Assembly: GCF_004379255.2 (NCBI RefSeq) | Contig: NC_056038.1 | Coordinates: 31,360,061 to 31,424,060 of the forward strand | DNA from: Salvia splendens | Lineage: Eukaryota > Streptophyta > Magnoliopsida > Lamiales > Lamiaceae | Direction of reading: 5' to 3' | Length of the DNA stretch: 64,000 nt | Part shown: one piece after another, positions 12,301 through 23,161 of the stretch | How positions within the stretch are numbered: position 1 is the first letter of the stretch | How the letters are laid out: every line of letters begins with the position of its first letter | Position numbers and translations under genes: made by a program | The notes under the pieces: model-generated | Databases searched by the model: none | What the model saw: only the letters and a program-made list of their open reading frames with translations | Told to the model about the DNA's origin: nothing

Positions 12301-12302
12301 GT

Positions 12303-13500
12303 ACATACTAGACCGTAGCCCCTAGGATTGTTAAACCCTTAGGGAAAACAAGAAACGTGCGCCAAACATCGAAACACGACACAACTTAAATTAAACGGGT
12401 CAGGATAAATGTTCATTACATATCACAAATAATGCATTACATAAACTAAAACTGCGCATTACACTACATAATATGTATATTATGTATATCTGTTTTAAAA
12501 AATGCCTACGCGCTATGCATGTGCAACCCCAGACGAATTACTACAGCTCGTGTATTTGGACAACGTGTTTTAGACTTAGAACATACTACACCCTATCCCC
12601 TAGGCTTGTTAAACCCTTAGGGAAAACAAGAAACGTGTGTAAAACATCGAAACACGGCACAACCTAAATTAAACAGGTAAGGATAAATGTTAATTAAATA
12701 CCACAAATAAAGCATTACAGAAACTAAACTACGCATTATACTACACAATATGTACATTATGTATATCTGTTTTAAAATATACCTACGCGTTATGCATGTG
12801 GAAACCCAGACGAATTACTCCAGCTCGTGTATTTGGACAACGTTTTTTAGACATAGAACATACTACACCCTAGCCCCTAGGCTTATCAAACCCTTAGGGA
12901 AAATAAGAAACGTTCGCCAAACAACGACACACGACACAACTTAAATTAAACGGGTCAGGATAAATGTTTATTACATATCACAAAGAATGCATTAAAGAAC
13001 CTAAACTACGCATTATACTATACAAAATATACATTATGTGCAACCCCAGACGAATTACTGCAGCTCGTGTATTTGGAAAGATTTTTTTAGACTTAGAACA
13101 TACTAGACCCTAGCCCCTAGGCTTATCAAACCCTTAGGGAAAATAAGAAACGTTCGCCAAACAAAGACACACTGCACAACTTAAATTAAACGGGTCAGGA
13201 TAAATGTTCATTACATATCACAAAGAATGCATTATAGAATCTCAACTACGCATTATACTATACAAAATATACATTATGTGCAACCCCAGACGAATTACTA
13301 CAGCTCGTGTATTTGGACAACGTTTTTTAGACTTAGAACATACTACACCCTAGCCCCTAGGCTTGTTAAACCCTTAGGAAAAACAAGAAACGTGCGCCAA
13401 ACATCGAAACACGACACAACTTAAATTAAACGCGTCATTATAAATGTTCATTACATATCACAAATAATGCATTACAGAAACTAAACTACGCATTATACTA
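12303..13500. repeat. Five-copy tandem repeat, 278- and 240-bp forms
   Basis: The landmark CCCCTAGG occurs at 12319, 12597, 12874, 13114 and 13354, giving periods of 278, 277, 240 and 240 bp. Units share TTAAACCCTTAGGGAAAA, AAATTAAACGGGTCAGG and CAGACGAATTACT in the same order. The two 240-bp steps lack about 37 bp present in the others (a TATATCTGTTTTAAAA-containing stretch). The missing stretch lies between short ATGTG-like direct repeats, as expected for a slippage deletion that was then amplified. Confidence 0.9.
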
Positions 13501-13886
13501 TACAATATGTACATTATGTGTACGTTTTGCGCGGCTTCCTCCTTGTCGAACTGCAATAGCCCCTCGAGTTCTCGTTGTGATCGACTGCGATCTTGCAAGA
13601 GAGCACAGTTCCGAAGGCAGAGAAGGTCTCGAAGAGCGCCTTTGTCGATGGACTTCAATAAGCGTCGGCGCTTCAATGAGAAACCGGAACGTGCATTCAA
13701 CTTGTCATCGTCGATAGACTTCTTATGGCCCTCCCTATTGCATACGACATAATACCACGTTGTAACTTCATCCACCTTCATCACACCTTGTTTGCGCGTG
13801 TCAAACCCAACGGCCCTAGCATACACATCATAAAACGCGAGTGCAAACTCTAATGATTCGAACCTCTGACCAACTACAGGCTTCAA
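13458..13886 (-). pseudogene. FAR1-type DNA-binding domain fragment
   Basis: The minus strand from 13886 encodes KPVVGQRFESLEFALAFYD, then YARAVGFDTRKQG and VVCNREGHKKS. This matches the start of the FAR1/FHY3 DNA-binding domain, a WRKY-GCM1-fold zinc domain related to MULE transposases: conserved G-x-x-F-x-S, the FY-x-x-YA motif and the C-x-REG segment. After about 80 residues the frame no longer resembles the family (the expected C-x-C-x-A segment is lost), and it runs into the tandem repeat. No MULE transposase or SWIM domain follows. It is most likely the 5' coding part of an ancestral transposase kept in a deletion derivative. Confidence 0.75.
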
Positions 13887-14876
13887 TTACTCAGAACATG
13901 CAGGTACAACCCGTACTGTTTACAAACACGACACAGTATACATGTTCAAGTAAAGATAAATTATAGAGAATATACTATACATTATATAACCTAAACGAGT
14001 GCATTACATAAGCATACTTATACATTACATGTATAATTATTTATACCTAGTCATTCAACATTAAATCAAACACTAAACGGATGGCACCAATTCGCGGACA
14101 TACGTAAATGTTTGGAATCGCATATTATACCACAAACCTGGGCCAAGAAATCTGCAACACTACGGGAATGATTGAAAACCAATTTAACATGAAATAACAA
14201 CACCTATAAGCTTGAATGAACCGTAGCCACAACAAAACCATTAAACAACTAAAATGATTCAATAAATCAGTACCCAATCACACAAACATGAAACACGAAT
14301 TCGCTGATTTAAACATATTGGGTCGTGCAGCTGAATTTCCAAAAAAAAATTGACAGCAACCAAATCAATACACATGGGCGAAAATTGCAATATTACCTTC
14401 TTCCATTGATACTCGAAACACCGGGGATGAACCGTATTCGTTAGATTTAGATTCAAAACAGTTGTTCACCAATGACAGAAACTTCGATTTGCAAAAGGAA
14501 CTCGGCTACACGCGGGATTATGGACGCAATGAACTAAATCTAGAAAAGATTTGCTGATAAACTGCAATCAGCGTGGAGGGAGGAATTCACGCCTCATACC
14601 ATAACTAACTAGAAGAGAGAATTTCAATTTTACCCTTCACACGTAAAAAACGCATGCAATCTGATAATTGGATCAACTTATTTTGTCCATTAGATCGGCT
14701 GAAATAAAGGGTGGAGATTAAGAAGGAAATTGAATTTAATAGGTAAAAAGGATTTGAATACAATCCTATCTATATATACGCCATAAGTATTAATAATTAC
14801 TAAAACAAGGCTAAATTTAGATTATAAGATCTTGTATTCTAATGGTCCATAAATATCGATGTAATAAAAGATAATA

Positions 14877-15087
14877 CTTTCTCTGTCCCTGAAAAGTACG
14901 AACTCTTTCATTTTTAGTCCGCTTTGAAAAGTATGAATATTTTAATTTTAAAAACTTTTTTTAATATTCTAATAAGGAGGGACACATTCTCCACTAACAA
15001 TACTTATCTCTCTTACTTTAACAATTATACATTAAAATTTGTGCTAAATTAACTGTTCATACTTTTCAAGGACGGATGAATTAAGTA
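14877..15087. mobile_element. Stowaway-type MITE (degenerate right end)
   Basis: Left end CTTTCTCTGTCCCTGAAAAG after a TA. The right side TACTTTTCAAGGACGGATGA is its inverted match, but the final bases have drifted. Non-coding, about 211 bp. Confidence 0.65.
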
Positions 15088-15320
15088 TTACTAATAATGA
15101 AACAATAAGTGTATATTAGATTAGTGAATATTTTACTAGTTGTGATAGTTTTTAAAGCATTAAATGATATAACGTGGTTTCATTTTAAAATCAATTCATA
15201 GTAGAATGATTGGCTAATGGATGGAGAGATCAAGTCCTAGCAAAGTCGAGGAAGTAATGATGCAATTCCACTCTTGTACAGTATATTGATGTTAGGTGAT
15301 GGACCCATGTATTGAGCTTA

Positions 15321-16167
15321 TGTAGGGATCAGACTTATATCGGATTCACTAATTACCAAGACCTCTTTGTTCTTTATAAGGGAGCTCAGTCAAACTCCAA
15401 CCAAGCGACTGATATTACAAGGAATTGAATATCGAAATACAGAATAGGAGTCTAACTATTACACAAGATAAGAATCCAGTTCAAGCTCCAGTGTCTTCCA
15501 CCTGTACACTCAACAACCGAGTCAGTAACACAAGAAACCGATCCTCACGGGTCTAACAAGGTTACACAAGTAAACACAACAGAACACAAAGCAAACACAC
15601 TGAAACACAATGCTTCGGCTCAGACACTCGCCGATAGCACCAGCCTATTCTCAAGAGCACAGATCCAAGGGAGCACAACTGAATCCTTGGGTGATTAACC
15701 TCACACTCCAGATTCCAGCACCAACAGGCTCCACAACACCAGATCTATCACCTCTGAGAACGATCTCACCAGAAAAACCTCACACATGAAACCCTAATTC
15801 GCCCAACACTTCAGCAACCGAAGTGGTTGCCTCCTTAGTTACTGTAGCTAGATCCTTTGCACTTTCAACCGTGCAAGATCACCAAAAGAACCAACGGAAA
15901 GCCGTCGGAGAAGAAAGTAGAAGGAGAGAGCGAGAGCAAGAGAAGTGAGAGAGAGTGTATGTCAAGAGTGAATGAAACTGAAGGGTCTAACCTTCTCACA
16001 TAACAAGCACACATCGCCATCCAACGGCTTAGAGCCTTGATCCGGGTGAGAGTACACATGGCGGCATCTGGAGTATGAGGAGTAAGTATTGGGCCAAGCC
16101 CAATTCAATCATCACATGGGCCAAGGAAATAGACAAGCCCAAATGAAGGTCCACCAATTATTCAACA
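15321..16167 (-). repeat. 3' LTR of Copia-2
   Basis: Minus strand begins TGTTGAATAATTGG and ends CCTACA, matching the other LTR nearly base for base. Length 847 bp. Confidence 0.95.
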
Positions 16168-16424
16168 TACTCCACCTTGGACTTCATTCTGAGAGACCAG
16201 CAAGTGCTACAAGCTAAAGTGAAACTCATCACAGCCAATAAGGCAATCCCCCTCAGCCTCAAAGAACACAACCAAGGTTCACTGGCCTTTAGGGAATCAC
16301 CATGCTGCCTCCAGACACCAGAGGGATTAAACCCATTCGTCAAGGAGGACTTCCTGCCTCTAGCCATATACCTGCTTTACCAATGCAAGTAAATGACTGA
16401 GGACTTTATCCCCGGGACATGCAT

Positions 16425-17929
16425 CTAACCTAAATCAAAATGCAAAAACCTTATGCAGAAAAGAAGTTTCTCAACGGGTAAGCTTTTTTTCCCCATATCA
16501 GCAGGGTTTTTATTAGTGTGAACCTTTTGAAGAAATACTTCACCTTTTTCTACAATGTCTCTAATGTAATGAAATCTAACATCAATGTGTTTTGTCCTAT
16601 CATGAAAAACAGGGTTTTTACATAACTGAATTGCAGACTGAGAATCAGAGAACACAATAGGAGATAACTTCACAAACTTAAGTTCAGAGAGTACTCCCTT
16701 CAACCAGATTGCCTCTTTTATTGCTTCTGTGATAGCAATATATTCTGACTCAGTAGTGGAAAGAGCCACTATATGCTGCAACTGAGACTTCCAACTAACA
16801 CAAGACTTGCAGACAGTAAACACATAGGAGGTAGTTGACTTCCTCTTATCCCTGTCATTGGCATAGTTAGAGTCCACAAAACCAGTTAAAGTAACACCTT
16901 CATCACATTTAGAATAACACAGGCCATATTTAGCAGTCTGTTTCAGATATCTCAGAAGCCACTTTAAGGCTTCCCAGTGCACAGAACCAGGGTTAGACAT
17001 GTACCTACTTAGGCATGACACAGCATAGGCAATGTCAGGCCGAGTGCTTACCATTAAGTACATCACTGAGCCAATCGCATTAGCATAGGGAACCTTCTTC
17101 ATAGCATCAATATCAGATTTAGTTTGAGGGCATTGATCTTTACTCAACACAAAATGGGCAGCCAAGGGAACTGAAGTAGGTTTTGCATCAAACATGTTAA
17201 ATTTTTTAAGCACTTTGCACACATAGGGTTCTTGATGCAGCACAAGGGTAGAACAATTTCTATCTCTGAAAATATTTATCCCTAAGATTTTCTGAGCATC
17301 ACCTAAGTCTTTCATGTCAAAGTTTTCACTTAAAGTAGACTGCACAGATTTGATAGTCTTCAAACAGGGTCCCATAATGAGCATGTCATCAACATAGAGC
17401 AACAAGAACACAGGCACAGGAGACTCAAGATTCTTAAAATACAAGCATGCATCAAAAGTACTTCTTACAAAGCCTAACTTATGCATGCAATTATTAAACT
17501 TGATATTCCACTGCCTAGGGGATTGTTTCAAGCCATACAAGGCTTTTTTAGCAAACACACATGATTGGGGAGCTTGGGATCAACAAAGCCTTCAGGCTGC
17601 TTCATATAGATAGGTTTATCTAAATCACCATGCAAGAAAGCAGTTTTAACATCCATCTGTTTTAACTCCCAATTAAAGTGAGCACACAAGGCAAGCATCA
17701 ATCTGACAGTAGTAAATTTAACAACAGGAGCAAATATTTCAGTGTAATCTACCCCCTCTTGTTGAGTAAACCCTTTTGCAACTAGTCTGGCCTTGTACCT
17801 AAGACCCTCCACCTCATTTTTTAGCTTATATAACCACCTGCAATCAACCACAGATGCACCAGGAGGCAAATGAACAAGAATCCAGGTAAAATTGACTCTA
17901 AGAGAATGCATCTCCTCTAACATTGCCAA
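16425..17929 (-). pseudogene. Copia-2 reverse transcriptase and RNase H
   Basis: Two overlapping frames together encode the copia reverse transcriptase and RNase H. The first (17929-17528) covers TWILVHLPPGASVVDCRWLY to the [13 protein letters not shown] and QPEGF motifs. The second (17558-16425) continues with ALYGLKQSPRQW, the catalytic LLYVDDML, then RNase H with GFVDSNYANDRDKRKSTTSY, TTESEYIA and DSQSAIQLC. The break between them sits in a run of six T on the plus strand (17544-17549); one more base would restore the usual frame. Another break precedes the first frame near 17929, where it leaves the integrase C-terminal part. Confidence 0.9.
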
Positions 17930-19080
17930 TTATTCCAGAACTTAGACTTTGTAGCTTGCTTATAGGACCGGGGTTCATCCCCATCAGATTCAAACACATT
18001 AAAAGCCAAGTTAATGAGAGCAACCAAGCCAACAAATCTAACAGGTTTGTGAACATTAAGCCTTCTAGTCCTATCTCTAGCTAACACATAATTGCTCAAG
18101 TCAGTATTATCAATAGCATTTTGAACACCAGCAGGACTATGCAACACATTCTGAGCAGGAGAGTTCTGCCTAATAGGGCTAGCATGCACATCATTGTCAT
18201 TCACATTTTGGGGCACATTATCAATTAACTCTCCTTCATGGGGTGTGTCATCAGATGTAAGAGCTGGATAAGTATGCCAGAAAGGCTGCTCCACCTCACT
18301 TGGAGCATCATCTTGATTTTCCACATCAGTGAGTGGTATTGAGGACTCTTCCTCCATAAGAGGTTCACTGTCCTCAGGTGGTAGAGATGAGTCAGAGGTC
18401 AATTTCAAGCAAGGGAATTCAGTCTCATTAAAGACAACATCCCTGCTTATAATGACCTTGAACCCTGGTTCATCTCCCAGCCAGACTCTATAACCCTTAA
18501 CACCCTCAGGATATCCAAGAAAAACACCTTTCCTAGATCTAGGTTCAAGTTTATCACTCTTAATCACATTGGCATAAGCATTTTCACATGATAGAGGCAC
18601 AGCATTACAAACATACAAGCCACACTTCTTTTTGGCCTTGAAAAGACACATAGATCCTCTGCAAATTTTCATGCATCCATCCCCCCATTTTCCCCCCGTG
18701 CCAGCAGCTTCTAAAGCAGTGCAAGACATCAGATTGTAGCATAAATCAGGAACATATCTCACATTTTTCAGGCAGAGCACAAAACCATTGTCAAATTTTA
18801 AACATACTGTGCCAATTCCATGGATTTCACATTTCTTGTCATCAGCCATTGACACATAGGTATTAATAACAGGTTTTAGCTCAGAGAACACCTCCTTAAA
18901 AGGACTAACATGATATGTACATCCTGAGTCACAAAGCCAATCATTTGAAGTAAAGGGGCACACAGGAGAGGCATTAATATACATCAGATCATGCACCATG
19001 AAAACACATTCATTATCAGCATCATGTTTGGCCACATTGACAAGATTTTCAAGCTGAGTTTCATTATTAGGGGTTTTCTT
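17917..19080 (-). pseudogene. Copia-2 protease and integrase C-terminal remnant (integrase core deleted)
   Basis: The frame starts with protease (WLCDSGCTYHVSPF, catalytic DSG). After VPDLCYNLMSCTALEAAG, instead of the HHCC finger and the D,D-E core, it jumps within about 60 residues (near 18560-18610) to the C-terminal integrase region SRKGVFLGYPEGVKGYRVW and VIISRDVVFNE. About 300 residues that copia elements normally have here are absent, while the frame stays open across the junction. It ends by a frame break just before the reverse transcriptase. A separate frame break near 19080 divides it from gag. Confidence 0.88.
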
Positions 19081-19853
19081 CTTTTAGGCTTAGTGCACTC
19101 CTTTTTATAGTGCCCTACTTCCCCACAATTGAAACACTTTCTAAAAGATTTAGGATCCCTGCTATTGGACCTAGATCTATGCTTTTTCTTTGAATTTGAG
19201 TTGGAACCTGATCCATAATTAGAGTCTTTGCCCCCTCTAGTTTGAGATCTTCCTCTTACATTTAGAGCCCTATTAAAAGCACTCTTATCATCAGCCCTTT
19301 CCCTTAATTCCAATTCTTTAGATTTTAAGGAGCTTACAATTAAATCCAGAGGAGCAGAATCCCTGCCATACTTAATGGCAGCTTTAACATCACTATAGGA
19401 GTCAGGTATGACATTCATTAGAGCTATACTTGTGTATTCATCTATGGTTTTATCACCAGACCTTTTAATGTCTTGCACAAGCTTCTGAAATCTATCAATA
19501 TTGTCATCAATGTCTTTAGATAAGTCAAGCTTAAATTTGAACAATTTTTCAAGCAGGTACATTATAGAAGACATAGAAGTTTCAGTATACAGAGAATCAA
19601 GATTTTTCCACATCTCAGAAGCAGATTCTATATGATCAACCTTCCTAATCACAGAATCAGACAGATTTAACACAATAGTGGCTCTAGCCAATTCATTCAT
19701 CTCATCAATTTTATCCTGAGCAGTATCTTCAGGTAAGGAGCCATCAACAACCTTAAACACCTTTTGTTGAATCAAAACACATTTCATTTTCTGTTTCCAG
19801 ATCATAAAGTCATTTTTTCCATTGAAAGGGATCAGGCCAACAGGCTGAGTCAT
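18984..19853 (-). pseudogene. Copia-2 gag
   Basis: The likely start is the ATG at 19853 (MTQPVGLIPFNGKNDF), which fits the usual beginning of copia gag. An upstream in-frame ATG at 19931 would add 26 leader residues. It contains the UBN2-like gag core (MWKNLDSLY and LFKFKLDLSKD segments), a basic serine-rich stretch and a CCHC knuckle CFNCGEVGHYKKEC. The normal frame shifts at about 19080, after KRRK, into the protease frame; the last 30 or so residues of this frame are off-frame text. Confidence 0.88.
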
Positions 19854-20352
19854 TTTTGCAAAGATTTTCACAAGAGCACAGGAAGCAAGACAAACACAGA
19901 GAGCCTTACACACCTTAAAGCACAGAGACATTCAGCAAACACTTAGAACACACTTTCTCACAGACAACCAGCCTCAATTCCCTGACTGTCACGAGCACAC
20001 TGGCAAAGGCTATCCCAGTTCGCAATCACTCACTCTTGGAGGGCGCAGGGGGTCACTTTGGCAGTATCAATGCTTGGTGGCCAAGTGAAGTGAGGTCAGA
20101 AACACAAAGCACCACAGAGCATCACCAAACAACAGCAGAAGCAACAACAGAACACAAGAAAGCAGAAAAGTCCTAAGTTCTTGCCAAGAACCAACTACCA
20201 GCAACAAAAAACCCAAGCCTATAAATGGCACTACAACAGAAAAGAAAAACCAGCAGGTTTCAGCCAATTTACCAGAGTGAATCCCCTCTCGAAGGAGGAT
20301 TCCACTTGCCCACCTCCTTATGCGACTTGGCGTGCCGATCTAGTCCCCCCGT

Positions 20353-20365
20353 GGCTCTGATACCA
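20353..20365 (-). other. Primer-binding site of Copia-2
   Basis: Minus-strand TGGTATCAGAGCC, one base inside the 5' LTR, is complementary to the 3' end of plant initiator tRNA-Met, the common primer of copia elements. Confidence 0.9.
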
Positions 20366-20366
20366 C

Positions 20367-21223
20367 TGTAGGGATCAGACTTAGATCGGATTCACTAATT
20401 ACCAAGACCTCTTTGTTCTTTATAAGGGAGCTCAGTCAAACTCCAACCAAGCGACTGATATTACAAGGAATTGAATATCGAAATACAGAATAGGAGTCTA
20501 ACTATTACACAAGATAAGAATCCAGTTCAAGCTCCAGTGTCTTCCACCTGTATACTCAACAACCGAGTCAGTAACACAAGAAACCGATCCTCACGGATCT
20601 AACAAGGTTACACAAGTAAACACAACAGAACACAAAGCAAACACACTGAAACACAATGCTTCGGCTCAGACACTCGCCGATAGCACCAGCCTATTCTCAA
20701 GAACACAGATCCAAGGGAGCACAACTGAATCCTTAGGTGATTAACCTCACACTCCAGATTCCAGCACCAACAGGCTCCACAACACCAGATCTATCACCTC
20801 TGAGAACGATCTCACCAGAAAAACCTCACACATGAAACCCTAATTCGCCCAACACTTCAGCAACCGAAGTGGTTGCCTCCTTAGTTACTGTAGCTAGATC
20901 CTTTGCACTCTCAACCGTGCAAGATCACCAAAAGAACCAACGGAAAGCCGTCGGAGAAGAAAGCAGAAGGAGAGAGCGAGAGAGAGCGAGAGCAAGAGAA
21001 GTGAGAGAGAGTGTATGTCAAGAGTGAATGAAACTGAAGGGTCTAACCTTCTCACATAACAAGCACACATCGCCATCCAACGGCTTAGAGCCTTGATCCG
21101 GGTGAGAGTACACATGGCGGCATCTGGAGTATGAGGAGTAAGTATTGGGCCAAGCCCAATTCAATCATCACATGGGCCAAGGAAATAGACAAGCCCAAAT
21201 GAAGGTCCACCAATTATTCAACA
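20367..21223 (-). repeat. 5' LTR of Copia-2
   Basis: 857 bp, nearly identical to 15321-16167. The main difference is an extra 10 bp in a GAGAGAGCGAGAG microsatellite. Confidence 0.95.
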
Positions 21224-21228
21224 GCTTA

Positions 21229-21589
21229 TATATGGTGACAGTCCATCATTGATAATCCCCTTCAATTGATGGATGCTCTTGAAGTTTAAAAAGTCATCAC
21301 GCTTTAAAAAATCATGCTTCAAAACTTATAGTAATTAAATCAAGATACATATGTTGAGATTCAGGAAAACCCGTTTTGCATATCCTTACATATCAATTCT
21401 TAACTGATAAACATATAGATGTATCCAGTGAAGGTAACGCCGATTAGCTATAATGAAATGAAGTAATTTGACACGAGAGGATGCTTTTACATGTATTAAA
21501 TTGAGAAATAGACGATGGACTAAGTTTAAAATTTAAATGGGTATGACATTTTCTTTGGCGCCATATGATATTAGTGGCTGAGGGAGTAT
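21229..21589. other. Intergenic, no gene seen
   Basis: AT-rich flank of Copia-2. No frame or repeat recognised. Confidence 0.4.
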
Positions 21590-22102
21590 AGAAAAAGGGG
21601 TACAATTGTACCCCAAAACTTTACGATAATATCATATAGGATCCACTTTCAAATAATTGACAGCAATGGCCTAGTGGTAGGAATTCTCGCCTCTCAACCT
21701 CTGGGCCTGAGTTCGACCTACAACAACAAAGGGTTTCATTTTTATATCCGACTCCTTTGAGCTTAGTAGATTTTTTTTATACCCATTACTAATGCATTTA
21801 AATATATAATGCCTCTAGTTTTTTATTACTTTTTTTTAAATATTCTATTAATATAATAAATTTTCTTATCTTTTCATTAATTTCTTATAAAGCTTAATTC
21901 TTTTAATATATTTAATTTTTTATATTTTGTATTTGTCATGCATTAAATTTTTTAAACTGTTTTTTACTTCTTTTAAATTTATTTATTTTTATAATTTTTT
22001 TTGGAGTAGTATTAAAGTGAAGATAAAAGTCAATTTATGAAGCGCCAAATTAATATAATATTACCGTATCCCTAGAACAAAAATCCTGGATCCGCCACTG
22101 TA
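21590..22102 (-). repeat. Unclassified repeat with tRNA-like A and B boxes
   Basis: The right edge, read on the minus strand, starts CAGTGGCGGATCCAGGATTT, a phrase that opens many plant repeats; a similar CTGGATCCACCACTG occurs at 60986. Inside, the plus strand has TGGCCTAGTGG (21667-21677, good match to a pol III A box) and GAGTTCGACCT (21709-21719, fair match to a B box), spaced as in tRNA genes. The flanks do not fold into a full tRNA. A tRNA-derived SINE or a larger TE carrying a tRNA-like piece are both possible; limits are approximate. Confidence 0.4.
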
Positions 22103-22219
22103 TGATATATACGTTTGATCAATTGACCACATTAATATTCTCCACTGGCTCCTTCAACTTTCTTTAATGAAACAAGTGATTGTCCATTCCTCAAATCACA
22201 CATTTTTTTAATAAGCTAA

Positions 22220-22591
22220 TGTTAGTATTTTGGCTGAGCAAACGCAGCTCAAAGCAAAGGATGAGTATATGACTGTTGGAGTAGCATGAGATATTTCAAG
22301 AATGAGTGAAGGAAGCCATTGGCGGTTAGTAACTAACTCGGAAAGGGAGTTATCTTGTTATGGATCACTCAGCTGTGTTCAACACACATATAAAGTGCTC
22401 GATGAAACGCAACACAACAGATTATAGATGAAAAGGAGAGTTCTTCAACCGTGTGAAACAGAGAGTGTCTTGAATCGCCTTTTTCATAATCTTTGTTCTT
22501 AGAGAGTTCAGTGAATCATCTTGTAATCGATAGTGATCGTGAGTGCTTGTATTCATCTTCGTTTTCAGATCAAATCAGTAAATGAGTCACA
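22220..22591 (+). repeat. 5' LTR of Copia-3
   Basis: Starts TGTTAGTATTTTGGC and ends GAGTCACA. It matches the 3' LTR over GAGCAAACGCAGC through GAGTCACA. About 125 bp here (around 22300-22425) is missing from the 3' copy, and the 3' copy has about 30 bp near its start that is missing here. Confidence 0.85.
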
Positions 22592-22625
22592 ACATGGCGT
22601 CGTCTGTTGGAACAGACATTTGAGG

Positions 22626-23160
22626 ATGGCGATTTCGAGATATGAGGCAGAGAAGTTTTCGGGAAAAAATGATTTTGGGTTGTGCCGATTGAAGATGAGG
22701 GCAATGCTTGTTCAGCAAGGTCTTGCGGAGGCATTGAAGGATCCGAAATCGAAGGAGAAGATCACTGATCCGGTGGAGAAAGCCAAGAGGGAGGAGATGT
22801 ACGAGAGAGCTCACAACACTATAATCTTGAATCTTGGTGACAAGGTTCGTAGAGAGGTTGCGAAGGAAACAACTGCGGTTGGCGTTTGGATGAAGCTGGA
22901 GTCTCTGTACATGACAAAGTCTTTGGCAAACCGCCTCTACATGAAGCATAGGTTATACTCATTCAAGGTTAGTGAAGAAAGGAGCATTGATGAGCAGTTT
23001 GAATTGTTTAACAAAGCTATAGACGATGTCAAAATTGAGGATGAGGACAAGACAATCATATTACTAAATGCCTTGCCTAAGTCCTATGAGCAGATGAAGG
23101 ATGTGATGCTCTATGGGAGATAAGCTACTATATCTCTTAAGAAGGTTCAGTCCGCTCTGA
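22626..23160 (+). pseudogene. Copia-3 gag
   Basis: Begins at the ATG of MAISRYEAEKFSGKNDFGL, typical of copia gag, with the UBN2-type segments VWMKLESLYMTKSLANRLY and LLNALPKSYEQMKDVMLYGR. It then meets a TAA at 23121-23123 where the family continues (D/K)ATISLKKVQSAL. Reading past that stop leads to the CCHC part in the next segment. The frame is open further upstream into the LTR but that is not expected to be coding. Confidence 0.85.
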
Positions 23161-23161
23161 G

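Larger units (their letters stand above)
9943..14768. mobile_element. Non-autonomous Mutator-like element (MULE) with FAR1 and Ulp1-associated remnants
   Basis: The left end (TAGGGTAGTGTTAAACTCC) and the inverted right end (TAGGATTGTATTCAAATCC) form imperfect terminal inverted repeats of roughly 50-60 bp. They lie in AT-rich flanks where a 9-bp duplication cannot be judged. The interior contains an N-terminal FAR1-type domain on the minus strand (13458-13886) and a coding remnant on the plus strand (11931-12101), plus two repeat arrays. No transposase core (MULE domain) is left. The stretches 9950-10700 and 13900-14760 hold no other recognisable feature. Confidence 0.6.
15321..21223 (-). mobile_element. 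Copia-2: young Ty1/copia element with integrase deleted
   Basis: Two LTRs (15321-16167 and 20367-21223) enclose gag, protease, reverse transcriptase and RNase H on the minus strand. A perfect target duplication GCTTA lies at 15316-15320 and 21224-21228. The primer-binding site TGGTATCAGAGCC (initiator tRNA-Met) adjoins the right LTR, and a purine tract CCAAGGTGGAG adjoins the left one, so the element reads right to left. By eye the LTRs differ at about seven positions plus a 10-bp GAGAGAGCGA-type indel, indicating recent insertion. The integrase core is missing and three frame breaks interrupt the coding region. The 435-bp leader between gag and the primer-binding site is non-coding. Confidence 0.95.

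Noticed and set aside
12303..13500. CRISPR-like array
   Set aside because: Units are 240-278 bp with no short repeat-spacer pattern, and the genome is a plant nuclear genome.
21660..21725. Functional tRNA gene
   Set aside because: A and B boxes are tRNA-like, but the flanking bases do not form acceptor, D and T stems and there is no clear terminator; more likely a tRNA-derived repeat.
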